Assembly (NCBI GenBank): GCA_002163135.1 | Contig: MAAN01000023.1 | Span: 2,501-66,500, forward strand | Direction: 5' to 3' | DNA: 64,000 nucleotides | From: Alphaproteobacteria bacterium 46_93_T64 | GTDB taxonomy: Bacteria; Pseudomonadota; Alphaproteobacteria; Sneathiellales; Sneathiellaceae | Shown: one piece after another, positions 8,046 to 18,246 of the stretch | Position numbering within the stretch: the first letter of the stretch is position 1 | Layout of the letters: every line of letters starts with the position of its first letter | The notes under the pieces: generated by a model | Databases searched by the model: none | What the model was told of the DNA's origin: nothing | The model's input: the letters and a program-made list of their open reading frames with translations, nothing else | Made by a program: the position numbers and the translations under genes

Positions 8046-10286
8046 TTAATCATCCTCTGACAATGCGTCGCGCACAGCGAAAGCAAGTTCTTCCCTGTTA
8101 TAGGGTTTATCCAACATACCGCTATTTAGTTTCACCAAATATTGATCATCACTATTTCTGATCTCTTCCTTCTTTTTTGTAAAACCACTTGTCAGCAGTA
8201 TCTTTATAGAGGGTTGCTCCTCGTGAACAGTTTTGGCAACTTGATAACCATCAATACCGCCGGGCATAACAACATCACTGAAAACAAGATCAATACCCGG
8301 CTTATCTCGCAGAAATTCTAGTGCCTGCAAACCATCTTCAGCGACCAGTGTCGTATAGCCAAGCTCCTCCAGATAAAAGACCGCGACATCCCTCAGTTCT
8401 TCTTCATCATCCACGACTAAAACAGTTTCCGAACCTGTTGGTAGTTGCCTCTCATCGAGAACTTCGACATGTTGTTGCAATGCCGTTTTGTTTACTCGCG
8501 GTAAATACAGACGAAAAGTTGTTCCCTTACCAACTTCCGAATAGATTTTTAGGTGCCCACCCGATCTTTGAACAAACCCATACACCATACTCAAACCAAG
8601 GCCTGTCCCTTTGCCGGGCTCCTTGGTAGTAAAGAATGGATCGAGAACCTTTTCTCTGGTTTCTTCGTTCATGCCGATTCCGGTGTCACTGACAGAGATC
8701 ATGACAAAATCACCTACCCGGCCTTCCGGATTACGACGAATATATTCCTGATCAAGCGTCTTATTTGCCGTCTCAATATATAATGCACCACCATCAGGCA
8801 TTGCATCTCGGGCATTAATAGAAAGATTAAGCAACGCATCCACAAGATCACCAGGATCGATTGCAACATTCCATAGATCTTTTGCTAATTCTATTTCCAC
8901 TGCGATAGAAGCGGTCAGGGATTTAGCAATAAGATCTTCAATATTTTCGACAAATTTGTTTATCGATAGAATAGAGACTTCTTCGGCGTCCGTTCGAGAG
9001 AAACTGAGCAATTTCCGAGCGATATCAGCCCCTCTTTTCACGCCATTCTTTGCTTTTTGAATACGGTCTTGCCTCTCATCTGATTTATCGGTCTTAAGTT
9101 CAAGTATTTCCAAATTGCCAAGAACAATGGCGAGTATATTGTTAAAATCATGGGCAATACCGCCCGTTAATTGTCCGACAGCCTCCATTTTTTTTGCATG
9201 CCGCACTTGTTCGTCCAGTTTCTTACGTTCGGTTATATCCCGCCCTACACCTAGTACGCCAACCAACTCGCCATCACTCGAGTACATCGGAGTCTTAATT
9301 TTTTCAATGAGTTCACTGTGACCATCGTCGGCATAGACAACTTCAGTTTCATGACGATTGAGACTACCGGTTGCAATCACCTCGCTGTCATTACTTGTAT
9401 AAAAGTCTGCCTGCTCCCTATCACTGAAATCATAATCTGTTTTCCCGACAATATCTGATTGTTTAGCACCACGAAGCCGTTCAAATTTTTGATTACAGGC
9501 AATGTAAACACCATTGGTATCTTTCAACCACACAAGGTCGGGCAAAGTGTCAATTAGAGTACGTAATTTCTGCTCGCTAATATCCTTGGCCTCAAGCCCC
9601 ATTCGCAATTCAGTCTGCATTGAATTTATTGCGTCAGCCAAGATGGAAAGCTCATCATTGGGGTGTCCTGAAAAACCGATCCGAGTCAATTCCAGAGGTA
9701 CATACTGCCCCTGCAACTTTTGCGACTTTATGAAGTCCGTTATTTTCTTCAAATCTTTAATGATGATGTGGTGAATAATGAATGCCATTGCACAGACGAC
9801 AAGCAGTGTCTTGATCGCATTACTGAAAAGAATAATAAGTGCTCTGTCAAATATGCGTTGATAAACTGTGTTTAGATCCGCAGTGACATGCAGATGACCT
9901 ATTGCTATTTCTGTTTCGCCGTCATTATGGACAAGTAGAAAATCTTGAGAAATTGTATTTTCGATATTATCAGTTCCGACTGATGCCAATATCTTATCGT
10001 TTACGATAACAGAAACATGAACAACGTCAGCCAAGTTTTCCAAGCCCTCCAGTATTATGCGAAGTCCTTCAGTGTCTATTGTCCAGAGGGTTTCGCTAAT
10101 GCTAAGCAAATGCACCTTTTCGATCTGCTGGAATTGCGTATCTATGCCACGTAGATCCATGTTGTAATCACGGAATAACTGTACGGCAGTCAAAACCAGA
10201 GTAATGACAGTACTGGTCAAAACTATATAGATAATCAGCCGCCTTGATACAGATGTAAACCTTGATTTTTCGTTCTCATTGGGCAT
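8046..10286 (-). CDS. Hybrid sensor histidine kinase with PAS and receiver domains
   Basis: A 746-residue membrane kinase. Order: transmembrane helix (about 15-35), periplasmic sensor (about 40-155), second helix (about 158-180), a HAMP-like linker, PAS (about 245-360, containing [13 protein letters not shown]), HisKA with the phosphorylatable His in [11 protein letters not shown], HATPase_c ([17 protein letters not shown]) and a C-terminal receiver (V-L-V-V-D-D-E-E, with the acceptor Asp in [10 protein letters not shown]). The H-D-F-N-N box places it in the large H-D-F-N-N-x-L hybrid kinase group. No response regulator or output gene is adjacent, so its target is unknown. The receiver ends nearly at the C-terminus. 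Confidence 0.93.
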   Translation of the reverse strand: MPNENEKSRFTSVSRRLIIYIVLTSTVITLVLTAVQLFRDYNMDLRGIDTQFQQIEKVHLLSISETLWTIDTEGLRIILEGLENLADVVHVSVIVNDKILASVGTDNIENTISQDFLLVHNDGETEIAIGHLHVTADLNTVYQRIFDRALIILFSNAIKTLLVVCAMAFIIHHIIIKDLKKITDFIKSQKLQGQYVPLELTRIGFSGHPNDELSILADAINSMQTELRMGLEAKDISEQKLRTLIDTLPDLVWLKDTNGVYIACNQKFERLRGAKQSDIVGKTDYDFSDREQADFYTSNDSEVIATGSLNRHETEVVYADDGHSELIEKIKTPMYSSDGELVGVLGVGRDITERKKLDEQVRHAKKMEAVGQLTGGIAHDFNNILAIVLGNLEILELKTDKSDERQDRIQKAKNGVKRGADIARKLLSFSRTDAEEVSILSINKFVENIEDLIAKSLTASIAVEIELAKDLWNVAIDPGDLVDALLNLSINARDAMPDGGALYIETANKTLDQEYIRRNPEGRVGDFVMISVSDTGIGMNEETREKVLDPFFTTKEPGKGTGLGLSMVYGFVQRSGGHLKIYSEVGKGTTFRLYLPRVNKTALQQHVEVLDERQLPTGSETVLVVDDEEELRDVAVFYLEELGYTTLVAEDGLQALEFLRDKPGIDLVFSDVVMPGGIDGYQVAKTVHEEQPSIKILLTSGFTKKKEEIRNSDDQYLVKLNSGMLDKPYNREELAFAVRDALSEDD

Positions 10287-10654
10287 AAGTAAATAGTGGT
10301 TTTCTATTTGAGATTTAGATAGGAACTCAATGCATTGATCTTTAAATCGAGATTATTAGACTGATCGAACAAGTGTATTTCACCAATTGAAATATTTCCA
10401 CTTACCAGAATAGATATTTTCGCGAATTCATATTAGGCCATAGGCTACATAATACAAATTTAATTTATGAACATAGCAAGCAATATAGTGATCCTTCTGC
10501 CACCTAAGTAGAAGTATTTTAAGAGATATTACAGCCTCTCGGCGAAATCCCATCGTCTGGCATTTGATGACACTCCGAATACAACTTGACTAGAGAATAC
10601 CGAATGAATAGCTTGCCTGCATCGCACTTTTATTGTGCGTATCCTGTACACTTC
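10287..10654. other. Leader and promoter region of the serine dehydratase gene
   Basis: No gene is seen in these 368 bp. A possible -35 element (TTGACT, 10586-10591) lies about 70 bp upstream of the riboswitch, but no good -10 follows. A small hairpin, cgcac...gtgcg (10624-10640), sits just before the aptamer. The divergent kinase promoter must also lie here. Confidence 0.4.
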
Positions 10655-10823
10655 TGGTGGGAGAGATCGGCTTTGCCGGCGCCGAAGGAGCAACCGCCCC
10701 GGAAACTCTCAGGCAAATGAACTGTCAGAAATCAGGACTCTGGAGAGAGGGTGCATAGCGCTCCACCGAAGGGGTACCCGGCAAGGATTTTCCGGTCATC
10801 TTTCAGGTAAACGGACAGAGGGG
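10655..10823 (+). promoter_or_regulatory. Tandem glycine riboswitch
   Basis: Two glycine aptamers in series. The first (about 10655-10717) has the ggagag opening, the gccgaaggagcaa core and the ggaaactctcaggcaaa closing segment. The second (about 10737-10823) repeats the plan with ggagagagggtg, accgaaggggtaccc and tttcaggtaaacggacagag. These core motifs are diagnostic of the glycine-binding gcvT-type riboswitch. It lies about 50 bp upstream of an L-serine dehydratase gene rather than the more common gcvT operon, implying that excess glycine, convertible to serine, induces serine breakdown. The short distance to the start codon suggests translational control. Confidence 0.93.
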
Positions 10824-10874
10824 GCATCGTCTTATACGTTGATTTTCGGATCACGAGTTTAAAGAAGTGCCTAA

Positions 10875-12350
10875 ATGACAAACATCAAGAAAACCGGACT
10901 TGGAAATGTAACGCCTGTGGTGCCAAGTTCTTCAGGAGAACGATCGCCTATTTCAACTTCACAGTTGGATGTGAATATCTCGGTGACAGATTTGTATACC
11001 ATTGGTATTGGTCCCTCTTCGTCGCACACAGTAGGGCCGATGCGGGCTGCGAAAAGATTCTCTGACCTCCTACAATCCACAAAATTGATCAATAAATGCG
11101 CCCGTGTCATTGTCGAGCTTTATGGATCTTTAGCGCTAACTGGCCACGGTCACGGAACTGATATTGCTATTCTTGTCGGCCTATCCGGGGAGCGACCGTC
11201 TTTAATTGATCCGGCCGGAATTTCCCCAATGGTCGCTCAAATTAGAGAAACAAATACTCTTAACCTTGGCGGAACAAAAAACATCCCCTTCTTTGAAGAG
11301 GATCATCTTTTGTTTCTTAAAGATCAGGTGCTTCCTGAGCATTCAAACGGCATGCGCTTCTACGCCTATAGCAGCGAGGGTGATTTACTCATTACGGAAG
11401 ATTATTTCTCCGTTGGTGGTGGGTATGTTGTCTCTCAAGATGCAGGAGACAGAGCAGAGACAAAGGGGCATAACATCCAAATGCCACATCCGTTTACTTC
11501 GGCGGACGAGCTCTTGAAAATTGGACAGGAAACAGGCCTTTCCATAGCTGACATCATGCGAGAGAATGAAACCACTTGGCGCTCAAATGACGAGACCAAC
11601 GAATTTCTAGATCGTGTAGATGATGCGATGATTTCCTGCATCCAGCGCGGCTGTGAAACCAAAGGCATTTTACCGGGTGGTTTGAATGTTAAGCGCAGAG
11701 CCTTTGATCTCTATTCCGGACTAATGGCAAATCCAGAACGGGCATCAAGAGATCCATTAACTGTACTTGATTGGGTTAATTTATATGCGCTTGCCGTCAA
11801 CGAAGAAAATGCGGCGGGGAGCCGTGTTGTAACAGCCCCAACAAATGGGGCCGCGGGTGTCATTCCAGCAGTTCTCAAATATTACCAACGCTTCTGCCCG
11901 AATGCGACAAAAGAGGGCTCTCGTAATTTCCTCCTAACCGCGGCGGCAATTGGCTCTATTTACAAAAAACGAGCATCTATCTCGGCTGCCGAAGTTGGGT
12001 GCCAGGGTGAAGTAGGTGTCGCGTGCTCCATGGCCGCGGGGGCTCTAACCGCTGTTTTAGGCGGTACGAACGAGCAGGTAGAGAATGCCGCTGAAATTGG
12101 CATGGAACATAACCTTGGTCTAACCTGTGATCCAATTGGTGGACTTGTTCAAATTCCTTGTATTGAGCGCAATACAATGGGTGCCATGAAAGCAATCAAC
12201 GCTACGCGCCTTGCACTTGCGGGGGATGGAACGCATGTGGTCTCTCTTGACGAGGTCATTGAAACCATGCGTCAGACCGGCCTTGATATGCTCAGCAAGT
12301 ACAAAGAGACATCGCAAGGCGGTCTCGCTGTAAACGTAGTGGAATGCTAA
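10875..12350 (+). CDS. sdaA: L-serine ammonia-lyase (serine dehydratase), single-chain Fe-S type
   Basis: Converts L-serine to pyruvate and ammonia using a [4Fe-4S] cluster. After an approximately 35-residue divergent N-terminal extension, the beta domain starts at [20 protein letters not shown], the hallmark of the family. The alpha domain carries [13 protein letters not shown], the cysteine-bearing [16 protein letters not shown], and [20 protein letters not shown], whose cysteines ligate the cluster. At 491 residues it is slightly longer than E. coli SdaA (about 454), through the N-terminal extension. A tandem glycine riboswitch precedes it. The gene is convergent with speE, with only a few bp between stops. 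Confidence 0.95.
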   Translation: MTNIKKTGLGNVTPVVPSSSGERSPISTSQLDVNISVTDLYTIGIGPSSSHTVGPMRAAKRFSDLLQSTKLINKCARVIVELYGSLALTGHGHGTDIAILVGLSGERPSLIDPAGISPMVAQIRETNTLNLGGTKNIPFFEEDHLLFLKDQVLPEHSNGMRFYAYSSEGDLLITEDYFSVGGGYVVSQDAGDRAETKGHNIQMPHPFTSADELLKIGQETGLSIADIMRENETTWRSNDETNEFLDRVDDAMISCIQRGCETKGILPGGLNVKRRAFDLYSGLMANPERASRDPLTVLDWVNLYALAVNEENAAGSRVVTAPTNGAAGVIPAVLKYYQRFCPNATKEGSRNFLLTAAAIGSIYKKRASISAAEVGCQGEVGVACSMAAGALTAVLGGTNEQVENAAEIGMEHNLGLTCDPIGGLVQIPCIERNTMGAMKAINATRLALAGDGTHVVSLDEVIETMRQTGLDMLSKYKETSQGGLAVNVVEC

Positions 12351-12354
12351 CGCG

Positions 12355-13209
12355 CTATTCTTCAGCTGTTAGTATCTTCTGAACGTAAAAGGGTAGTACA
12401 AACGACGCTTGGTGGATTTCGGGGCTGTAATAATCAGTCTCGATTTTCGCATCCAGATATCGCTCTGCCAAAATACCTGTACTCACTTTGCGAAGTGCCA
12501 CGTTATCAGTAGCCCAACCAAACGCAAGAGGCCCGCCCACATAGCTCGGCACAGTTGCCATGAAAAAACTCACATCCACAAACAGGTCATTTAGACGATC
12601 ATAGCTTGTGCGAAGTTCATCGGGCTGTACAAAAGGAACACCGTTTTGAGTGACAATTATCCCGCCATCGGTCAGGCAGGTTTTACAGTCACCATAGAAT
12701 TCTTCTGTGTACAAGACCTCGCCGGGTCCGTGTGGATCGGTCGAATCTATTATAATCACATCCCATTTGTCAGCCGTGTCTTTAACAAACTGACAACCGT
12801 CAGCAACAACCACTTCCAGTCTAGGGTTATCAAAAGCGCCATCGCTCACAGACGGCATATATTCGATTGATAGATCAATAACGGTGCGATCGATATCAAC
12901 CAAAGTCGCTTCGATATTTTTATGTTTGAGCACTTGGCAAGCTGCGCCGCCATCTCCACCACCAATGATCAGAACTTTTTCAACCGATCCATGGGCTAGA
13001 ATGGGAACATGCGCAAACATCTCGTGATAAATAAACTCGTCATTTTCAGTCGTCTGTACGGCACCATCCAAAGACATGACACGCCCAAAACGGGCGTGAT
13101 CAAAAATCATTAGATCCTGATGGTCAGTTTTATCGCGATAATGGACTTTACCTACCTCCAGCGCCAAATTTAACCCTGAATGCAAACCTTCATCAAATAA
13201 TTCAATCAT
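12355..13209 (-). CDS. speE: Spermidine synthase
   Basis: Transfers an aminopropyl group from decarboxylated S-adenosylmethionine to putrescine. The 284-residue protein has the N-terminal beta domain, then D-G-A-V-Q-T-T-E-N-D-E-F-I-Y-H-E-M, the G-G-G-D-G-G dcAdoMet loop with V-L-I-I-G-G-G-D-G-G-A, the V-D-I-D-R-T-V-I-D motif, and I-I-I-D-S-T-D-P-H-G-P-G, whose Asp residues bind the amine. These are the classic speE signatures. Its ATG overlaps the stop of speD in a 4-bp ATGA, so the two are translationally coupled and form a complete spermidine pathway from AdoMet and putrescine. Confidence 0.95.
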   Translation of the reverse strand: MIELFDEGLHSGLNLALEVGKVHYRDKTDHQDLMIFDHARFGRVMSLDGAVQTTENDEFIYHEMFAHVPILAHGSVEKVLIIGGGDGGAACQVLKHKNIEATLVDIDRTVIDLSIEYMPSVSDGAFDNPRLEVVVADGCQFVKDTADKWDVIIIDSTDPHGPGEVLYTEEFYGDCKTCLTDGGIIVTQNGVPFVQPDELRTSYDRLNDLFVDVSFFMATVPSYVGGPLAFGWATDNVALRKVSTGILAERYLDAKIETDYYSPEIHQASFVLPFYVQKILTAEE

Positions 13210-13640
13210 CCGATCACTCCGCGTTTTAAATCATTGATCTGAACACTATTCGGCTTGAATGCTTTTTTAAGTATTGGAATACATTTATGCGGGGTCGCAT
13301 TACCACACATAAAGATATCCAGTGCCATATAGCCTTGATCAGGCCAGCTATGAAAACTGATATGGCTTTCGGCAAGGACGGCGACACCGGAAAGGCCATT
13401 CGGCTCAAAAGCATGAATATGAAAATGAAGCAATGTTGCTCCAGCAACTTCGATACACTCATGCAACGTTTTTTCGATGAATGTCGGATTATTCAGGTTC
13501 GATGCTCCCCATAGATCCACGATCAAATGAGTACCCGCAAACACTATCCCATCTTTTTCAACGAAATAGTCAGGCTTGTCATTTGCTGCAGCCGTAGGAA
13601 GTTCAATAATTTCTGAAGTTTTCGACATCAATTCCGCCAT
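13206..13640 (-). CDS. speD: S-adenosylmethionine decarboxylase proenzyme
   Basis: Makes decarboxylated AdoMet for SpeE. This is the short prokaryotic class (144 residues). The autocatalytic cleavage site that creates the pyruvoyl cofactor is visible in L-A-E-S-H-I-S-F-H-S-W-P-D, with the conserved H-x-S-x-H-x-W-P core; Ser of H-I-S becomes the pyruvoyl group. Downstream A-L-D-I-F-M-C-G contains the catalytic cysteine. A nearby second ATG (13628) would remove four residues; the choice is open. It precedes and overlaps speE by 4 bp. Confidence 0.95.
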   Translation of the reverse strand: MAELMSKTSEIIELPTAAANDKPDYFVEKDGIVFAGTHLIVDLWGASNLNNPTFIEKTLHECIEVAGATLLHFHIHAFEPNGLSGVAVLAESHISFHSWPDQGYMALDIFMCGNATPHKCIPILKKAFKPNSVQINDLKRGVIG

Positions 13641-13844
13641 ACTCTTTATTCATGCCAAACTGAGGGCAAAAGATGGCGCGTTATCGCGAAATTCTGCGCC
13701 TAATACAAGGAAAAAGTATCACACTTAAAATTCACAACGCCAGCAACGTATATGAATAGGTAGATCCGGAAAGAAAAGATCTTTGTCATCAGAATTTTGA
13801 ATGATACTGATTCATACCTCCAATTGATAAAGTAGATCGCTTTT

Positions 13845-15062
13845 ATGACCCGACAAAAACAAAAAGTCATTGCTGTTACACTTCTTGCCTTGGCACAAGT
13901 TGCGGCGCTGTCTTTGTGGTTTTCTGCAACCGCCCTTATTCCAGCGCTTAAAGCGGAATTTGAATTTAGCGGCTTCCATGCCGCCTTATTGTCTAGCAGT
14001 GTGTCTATCGGTTTTGTTTTGGGAACATTATGTAGTGCCACTCTAAATCTTGCTGACAGGTTTTCCCCTCATCGTATTTATATTATTGCAGCAATTATCG
14101 CCATTTGTGCCAATGGATCTATTCTTCTTTTCACTCCGACATCACCGACAGTTATTTTCCTGCGCTTGATCACAGGGGTAATGATGGCTGGTCTGTACCC
14201 GATAGGTATGAAAATGGTGGCGACTTGGGCAAACAAAGATACTGGCCTACTGGTAGGGTTACTGGTCGGCGCCCTTACCCTTGGAAGTGCCTCTCCGCAT
14301 TTATTGAATCTGCTTGATATTCAAGGACTGGACTGGAAGGTCACGATAATCGCGAGCTCTCTTTTGGCAAGTACCTCAATTCTACTTATTCCATTTGTAA
14401 AGCTTGGGCACGAATTACCAGCGGCTCCCCTATTTAACGCCTCACTTGCTTTGCTTTCATGGCGTAACAAAGCACTTCGGTACGCCAATTTTGGCTATTT
14501 TGGTCACATGTGGGAACTCTATGCCATGTGGGCATGGATCGGGATCTTCCTTCTGGAAAGTTACCGGACTTTTGGGATAGCTAATCCTGCACAAAACGCC
14601 AATATCTCAACATTTGCAACGCTGGCCGTTGGCGCAATTGGCTGCATTGGAGCGGGCTTACTTGCTGACAAAGTTGGCCGGACTACTGTTACAATGGGGG
14701 CCATGATTATGAGTGGCACTTGTGCTGCTGTTATTGGATTATTCTTTGGAGGATCTCCCTACCCGATAATAATAATCTCGATCATTTGGGGCATCACCAT
14801 CGTGGCCGACAGTGCCCAATTCTCTACCTGCATTATTGAATTAAGCCCTCCCAACATGATCGGAACGATGCTAACCGTTCAGACGTGTGTTGGATTTTTG
14901 ATCAGTTTAATTTCCATCCATCTGATCCCCTACTTTGTAGAGAGCTTAAGCTGGTCGTATGCTTTTGCACCTCTTGCGCTTGGACCCGTTGCAGGGGTTT
15001 ACGCCATGTGGAAATTACGCCAGCATCCTGACGCTGTGTTAATTGCAGGCGGGCGTCGTTGA
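13845..15062 (+). CDS. MFS transporter
   Basis: A 405-residue integral membrane protein with about 12 hydrophobic segments in the usual 6+6 arrangement and a longer polar loop in the middle (about residues 185-215). The first helix region reads A-V-T-L-L-A-L-A-Q-V-A-A-L-S-L-W-F-S-A-T-A. The A-loop after TM2 is represented by N-L-A-D-R-F-S-P-H-R, and its second-half counterpart by L-L-A-D-K-V-G-R-T-T. The W-F-S opening resembles putative nitrate/nitrite- or drug-type MFS carriers, but substrate cannot be assigned. It stands alone on the plus strand, divergent from speDE. Confidence 0.85.
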   Translation: MTRQKQKVIAVTLLALAQVAALSLWFSATALIPALKAEFEFSGFHAALLSSSVSIGFVLGTLCSATLNLADRFSPHRIYIIAAIIAICANGSILLFTPTSPTVIFLRLITGVMMAGLYPIGMKMVATWANKDTGLLVGLLVGALTLGSASPHLLNLLDIQGLDWKVTIIASSLLASTSILLIPFVKLGHELPAAPLFNASLALLSWRNKALRYANFGYFGHMWELYAMWAWIGIFLLESYRTFGIANPAQNANISTFATLAVGAIGCIGAGLLADKVGRTTVTMGAMIMSGTCAAVIGLFFGGSPYPIIIISIIWGITIVADSAQFSTCIIELSPPNMIGTMLTVQTCVGFLISLISIHLIPYFVESLSWSYAFAPLALGPVAGVYAMWKLRQHPDAVLIAGGRR

Positions 15063-15217
15063 TAAGAAATCAATGACACAATGAGTAAATATGTTTTCTA
15101 AATCACTACCTATGTGCATGAACCGGCATTGCAACTTATTTTTCTCGAAAGGTTGACCCATGATGCCGTCATCCTCACATTACACACAAGGCGCCTCTAT
15201 CAGGGAAAGAGATAAAC

Positions 15218-15697
15218 ATGATCAAAGGATTGCATCACAACGCATATCGTTGTCGTAACTCGGAAGAAACACGAAAATTCTACGAAGATTTTTTAGGATT
15301 GCCGCTTGTGCGCGCCTTTGGCATTGAAGAGTCGAAAACCGGCAGAGAAACAGCCGCACTACATACCTTCTATCAATTGGACGATGGATCAGCCCTCGCA
15401 TTTTTTGAAGTACCGAGCATGGCATTTGAATTCAAAAATCAACATGACTATGACCTTCACATCGCGTTGGAAGTCACAATGGATGACATGATGGCGATGT
15501 TTGAAAAAGGTAAAGCCGCTGGAATTGAAACTCGCGGCGTGGCAGATCATAATTTCATCAAATCCATCTATTTCCGCGACCCTAATGGGTATGTCATTGA
15601 GCTAACGGCGCCGGTGGAGAAAGATCCTTCTGCGGAACAGTCGGAAAAACCCGCACCTCGCGACGTGTTAAACAGGTGGTCTGATCTGCACTCTTAA
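15218..15697 (+). CDS. VOC-superfamily (glyoxalase/dioxygenase-like) protein
   Basis: A 159-residue protein with two beta-alpha-beta-beta-beta modules. It begins I-K-G-L-H-H-N-A-Y-R-C-R-N-S-E-E-T-R-K-F-Y-E-D-F-L-G-L-P-L-V, with the first metal-ligand His, and ends with Y-F-R-D-P-N-G-Y-V-I-E-L, whose Glu is the usual third ligand; H in D-L-H-I-A-L is the probable second. The ligand set suggests a metal-dependent enzyme such as a lyase, isomerase or extradiol-type dioxygenase. Its substrate is unknown. A good agggaaagag ribosome site precedes the start. The next gene is about 70 bp away on the same strand. Confidence 0.85.
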   Translation: MIKGLHHNAYRCRNSEETRKFYEDFLGLPLVRAFGIEESKTGRETAALHTFYQLDDGSALAFFEVPSMAFEFKNQHDYDLHIALEVTMDDMMAMFEKGKAAGIETRGVADHNFIKSIYFRDPNGYVIELTAPVEKDPSAEQSEKPAPRDVLNRWSDLHS

Positions 15698-15769
15698 AAG
15701 AATTGCCTTAATCTTCCACGGCACTTCTGCTATGTGGGTGAGACTGCTTCATTGACCGAAAGATCTCTT

Positions 15770-16300
15770 ATGACACGGCTGCTATCCAGTTTCTCCGCCT
15801 TCTTACTCACATTTCTCGTATTATCGTCGCAAATAAATGCCCAAGGTATACAAGATCGGTATGTTGGATATTATTATCCGTCACCGCAGCAAGTTGAACT
15901 TTATTGTGCGCGTCTTCCCATGCTTGCAGATATCAACAAAAAGCGGCGCGTTGGATTTATTATTGGTATCAAAAATGGCATGAACCGTCAGCAATACGAG
16001 TCACCTTACGCCGTTTTTGCGAAAGGCGCCAAGTCAACCAAACTGATCATAATTTCGAAAACTGAAGGATATCTGAACACGGTATACCGTGCCCGCGCGC
16101 TTCTCGCAGATTTGTCCACCAGCGCAAGAACAACACCAATTTTTGCCAAATCAAAAGCACCCGAAGAGCTGACGTTTCTCGACCTGATCAGTCTCTTGGG
16201 CTTTCAATCAGTTACTTTAAGCGATGGAGATTCCTTTGCGCATCAAATTCGCGTCCTTCCGCAGAAGCATCCAAACTGCCTCAAAACAAAGAAAAGCTGA
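15770..16300 (+). CDS. Hypothetical secreted protein
   Basis: About 176 residues from the ATG at 15770, chosen because it places a proper signal peptide at the N-terminus (T-R-L-L-S-S-F-S-A-F-L-L-T-F-L-V-L, with likely cleavage after N-A near residue 25); an in-frame ATG at 15734 would put 12 polar residues in front. The mature part contains Y-Y-P-S-P-Q-Q-V-E-L-Y and Y-L-N-T-V-Y-R-A-R-A-L-L-A-D-L-S, then a D-L-I-S-L-L-G-F segment near the C-terminus. I recognise no family with confidence. It is convergent with the threonine synthase gene, with 2 bp between stops. Confidence 0.6.
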   Translation: MTRLLSSFSAFLLTFLVLSSQINAQGIQDRYVGYYYPSPQQVELYCARLPMLADINKKRRVGFIIGIKNGMNRQQYESPYAVFAKGAKSTKLIIISKTEGYLNTVYRARALLADLSTSARTTPIFAKSKAPEELTFLDLISLLGFQSVTLSDGDSFAHQIRVLPQKHPNCLKTKKS

Positions 16301-16302
16301 TC

Positions 16303-17544
16303 TCACAATTTATCGTATTGAATAGGTTGGTGGCGGTCTAGTGACCGCTCAACTTTGCCCATAGGATACTTTAACCCTGTGGCGCAATTGAATAGAACCG
16401 CTCTATCGCTTGAAGATATTCGTCCTTCCGCCAAAGATTGCTTGTACGCCACATAGGTTGCAGCCCCTTCTGGGCACAGTAAGACACCTTCGAGGCGGGC
16501 TACTTCTTCTTGCCCTTTCAAGATATCTTCATCTGGAACCGCAATTGCAAAGCCGCCACTTTCTCGAACGGCACGCAAGATCATAAAATCACCAACTGCG
16601 ATCGGGACACGAATGCCGGACGCCACTGTAAAGGCACCTTCCCATAGCGGCGCGTGTTCTTCGCCCGCTTCATAGGCTTTCACAATTGGGGCGCAACCCG
16701 TCGATTGAACAGCGATCATTTTCGGGCGTTTCTTTCCAATCCAGCCCATATCTTCCAGTTCTTGAAATGCTTTCCACATTCCTATCAGGCCCGTACCGCC
16801 GCCTGTTGGGTAAAAAATGACATCTGGAACATCCCAGCCAAGTTGTTCAGCCAATTCCAGCCCCATAGTCTTCTTGCCTTCAATGCGGTACGGCTCCTTC
16901 AAAGTCGAACAATCAAACCAGCCAGTTGGCTCTTTCCCCTCACCAACAATCTTTCCGCAATCATTTATGAGTCCATTAACCCGATAAACAGTTCCGCCTT
17001 GCAGTTCAATTTCAGATACATTGACCTCTGGTGTATCATCTGGGCAAAAAATTGTGGTTTGCAGGCCCGCACGTGTCGCGTAAGCCGCCATTGCAGCACC
17101 AGCGTTCCCGTTGGTTGGCATGGCCAGCCTTTTTAGCCCCAGCTCTTTCGCCATGGCAACAGCAAGAGCAAGTCCCCTCGCTTTGAAGGATCCTGTAGGT
17201 AGGCGTCCTTCATCTTTGATGATCAACTCTCCGCCTTTCCCAGCGAGGCTTGGTAAGGATAAAAGAGGCGTTACAACTTCTCCCAAGGCAGGAATGCTGG
17301 CGCTTTTTCGAACAGGTAGGAGTTCGCGGTATTTCCAAAAACCTCCGCTTCGCGCCGCAATTTCATCTTTGCTGACGGATTTCGCAATCGCCGCCAAATC
17401 ATATTTTACAATGATCGGCTTGCCTGCGCTTGAAAGACCATGGACCTGATCTGCTTCAAAACGCTCCCCTGTGTAAGCGCACTCCAGATGCGTCACAAAA
17501 GTTGGATACTCACGAGAGGTCACGGGAGATGGCATTTCAGTCAT
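16303..17544 (-). CDS. thrC: Threonine synthase (PLP fold type II)
   Basis: Converts O-phosphohomoserine to threonine. The 413-residue protein starts with a short L-E-C-A-Y-T-G-E-R-F segment, typical of the class that keeps a degenerate zinc-ribbon-like N-terminus. The PLP lysine is in P-T-G-S-F-K-A-R-G (near residue 122). T-N-G-N-A-G-A-A-M-A-A-Y binds substrate, and Y-P-T-G-G-G-T-G-L-I-G-M is the cofactor phosphate loop. The closest type is the archaeal/plant-like threonine synthase group found in many alphaproteobacteria; a second thrC may exist elsewhere. It ends convergently with the secreted protein gene, and bioN lies upstream on the same strand, 75 bp away. Confidence 0.85.
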   Translation of the reverse strand: MTEMPSPVTSREYPTFVTHLECAYTGERFEADQVHGLSSAGKPIIVKYDLAAIAKSVSKDEIAARSGGFWKYRELLPVRKSASIPALGEVVTPLLSLPSLAGKGGELIIKDEGRLPTGSFKARGLALAVAMAKELGLKRLAMPTNGNAGAAMAAYATRAGLQTTIFCPDDTPEVNVSEIELQGGTVYRVNGLINDCGKIVGEGKEPTGWFDCSTLKEPYRIEGKKTMGLELAEQLGWDVPDVIFYPTGGGTGLIGMWKAFQELEDMGWIGKKRPKMIAVQSTGCAPIVKAYEAGEEHAPLWEGAFTVASGIRVPIAVGDFMILRAVRESGGFAIAVPDEDILKGQEEVARLEGVLLCPEGAATYVAYKQSLAEGRISSSDRAVLFNCATGLKYPMGKVERSLDRHQPIQYDKL

Positions 17545-17619
17545 GGACAGATCCTTTATGGGATTGGTTAGCCTCTATAGGATCATAAAACGCGCCATGT
17601 TAAAAGTGCAATTCGCACT

Positions 17620-18246
17620 CTACTTTTTAGATTTTCCTGTGCTGATTTCATCTTCAGCATCAAAAGAGCGAGCGTCCAGCGCCTCCGCAATTTCTGTCCC
17701 CATCTTCAGTGTTCGAATAATTGTGGGCATAAAGATAGCGAAGAGATTTCGTTCCATCCCACGAACACGCTGGGCTTCCCTGACTTCTTGCGTAATCACG
17801 CCAATTACCGGAATAAAACGAATTGTAAGGGACAGCGCCAAACTTACTTTCGCAACTGGTATCCAGCGCTGAAATAACGACAATCCTTTTTCAAGTGCAG
17901 CAATCATGTCTGACATCATCGTCGTTAATGTTACGAGGCTTGCAGCCAAAATAAGAATAGCAAATCGCAAAACAACAAAAATTGCAGTTTCAAGGTCAGA
18001 GATAAATATTTGAGCAATAAAAACGATCGCTAAGAGGTAGAGAGCCGGCCTTAGCTGCCCAAACGCCAGTTTGAAAGGTATCTTTGCTACGCCGTATAAA
18101 GAGACAACTAAAACAGCAACCCCAACCAAGATTTCTATCTGTTCAACTTGGAAAAGAACTGTCCCCAGGATAAGCAGAAGAAGCACTTTGATGCCTGCAG
18201 CCAATTTGTGAACAGGTGATGTCGCCGGATAATAGAGGCTGATCAT
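17620..18246 (-). CDS. bioN: ECF transporter transmembrane (T) component, biotin type
   Basis: A 208-residue membrane protein of the CbiQ/EcfT family, with about five hydrophobic segments. The coupling motif A-R-S-F-D (the second A-R-G/S motif, contacting the ATPase) is near the C-terminus in E-A-L-D-A-R-S-F-D-A-E, and an earlier A-Q-R-V-R-G-M-E segment supplies the first. With the adjacent ATPase and BioY it makes a complete tripartite BioMNY importer, as known from Rhodobacter and Rhizobium. Its start overlaps the ATPase stop by 4 bp (ATGA), so translation is coupled. Confidence 0.85.
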   Translation of the reverse strand: MISLYYPATSPVHKLAAGIKVLLLLILGTVLFQVEQIEILVGVAVLVVSLYGVAKIPFKLAFGQLRPALYLLAIVFIAQIFISDLETAIFVVLRFAILILAASLVTLTTMMSDMIAALEKGLSLFQRWIPVAKVSLALSLTIRFIPVIGVITQEVREAQRVRGMERNLFAIFMPTIIRTLKMGTEIAEALDARSFDAEDEISTGKSKK

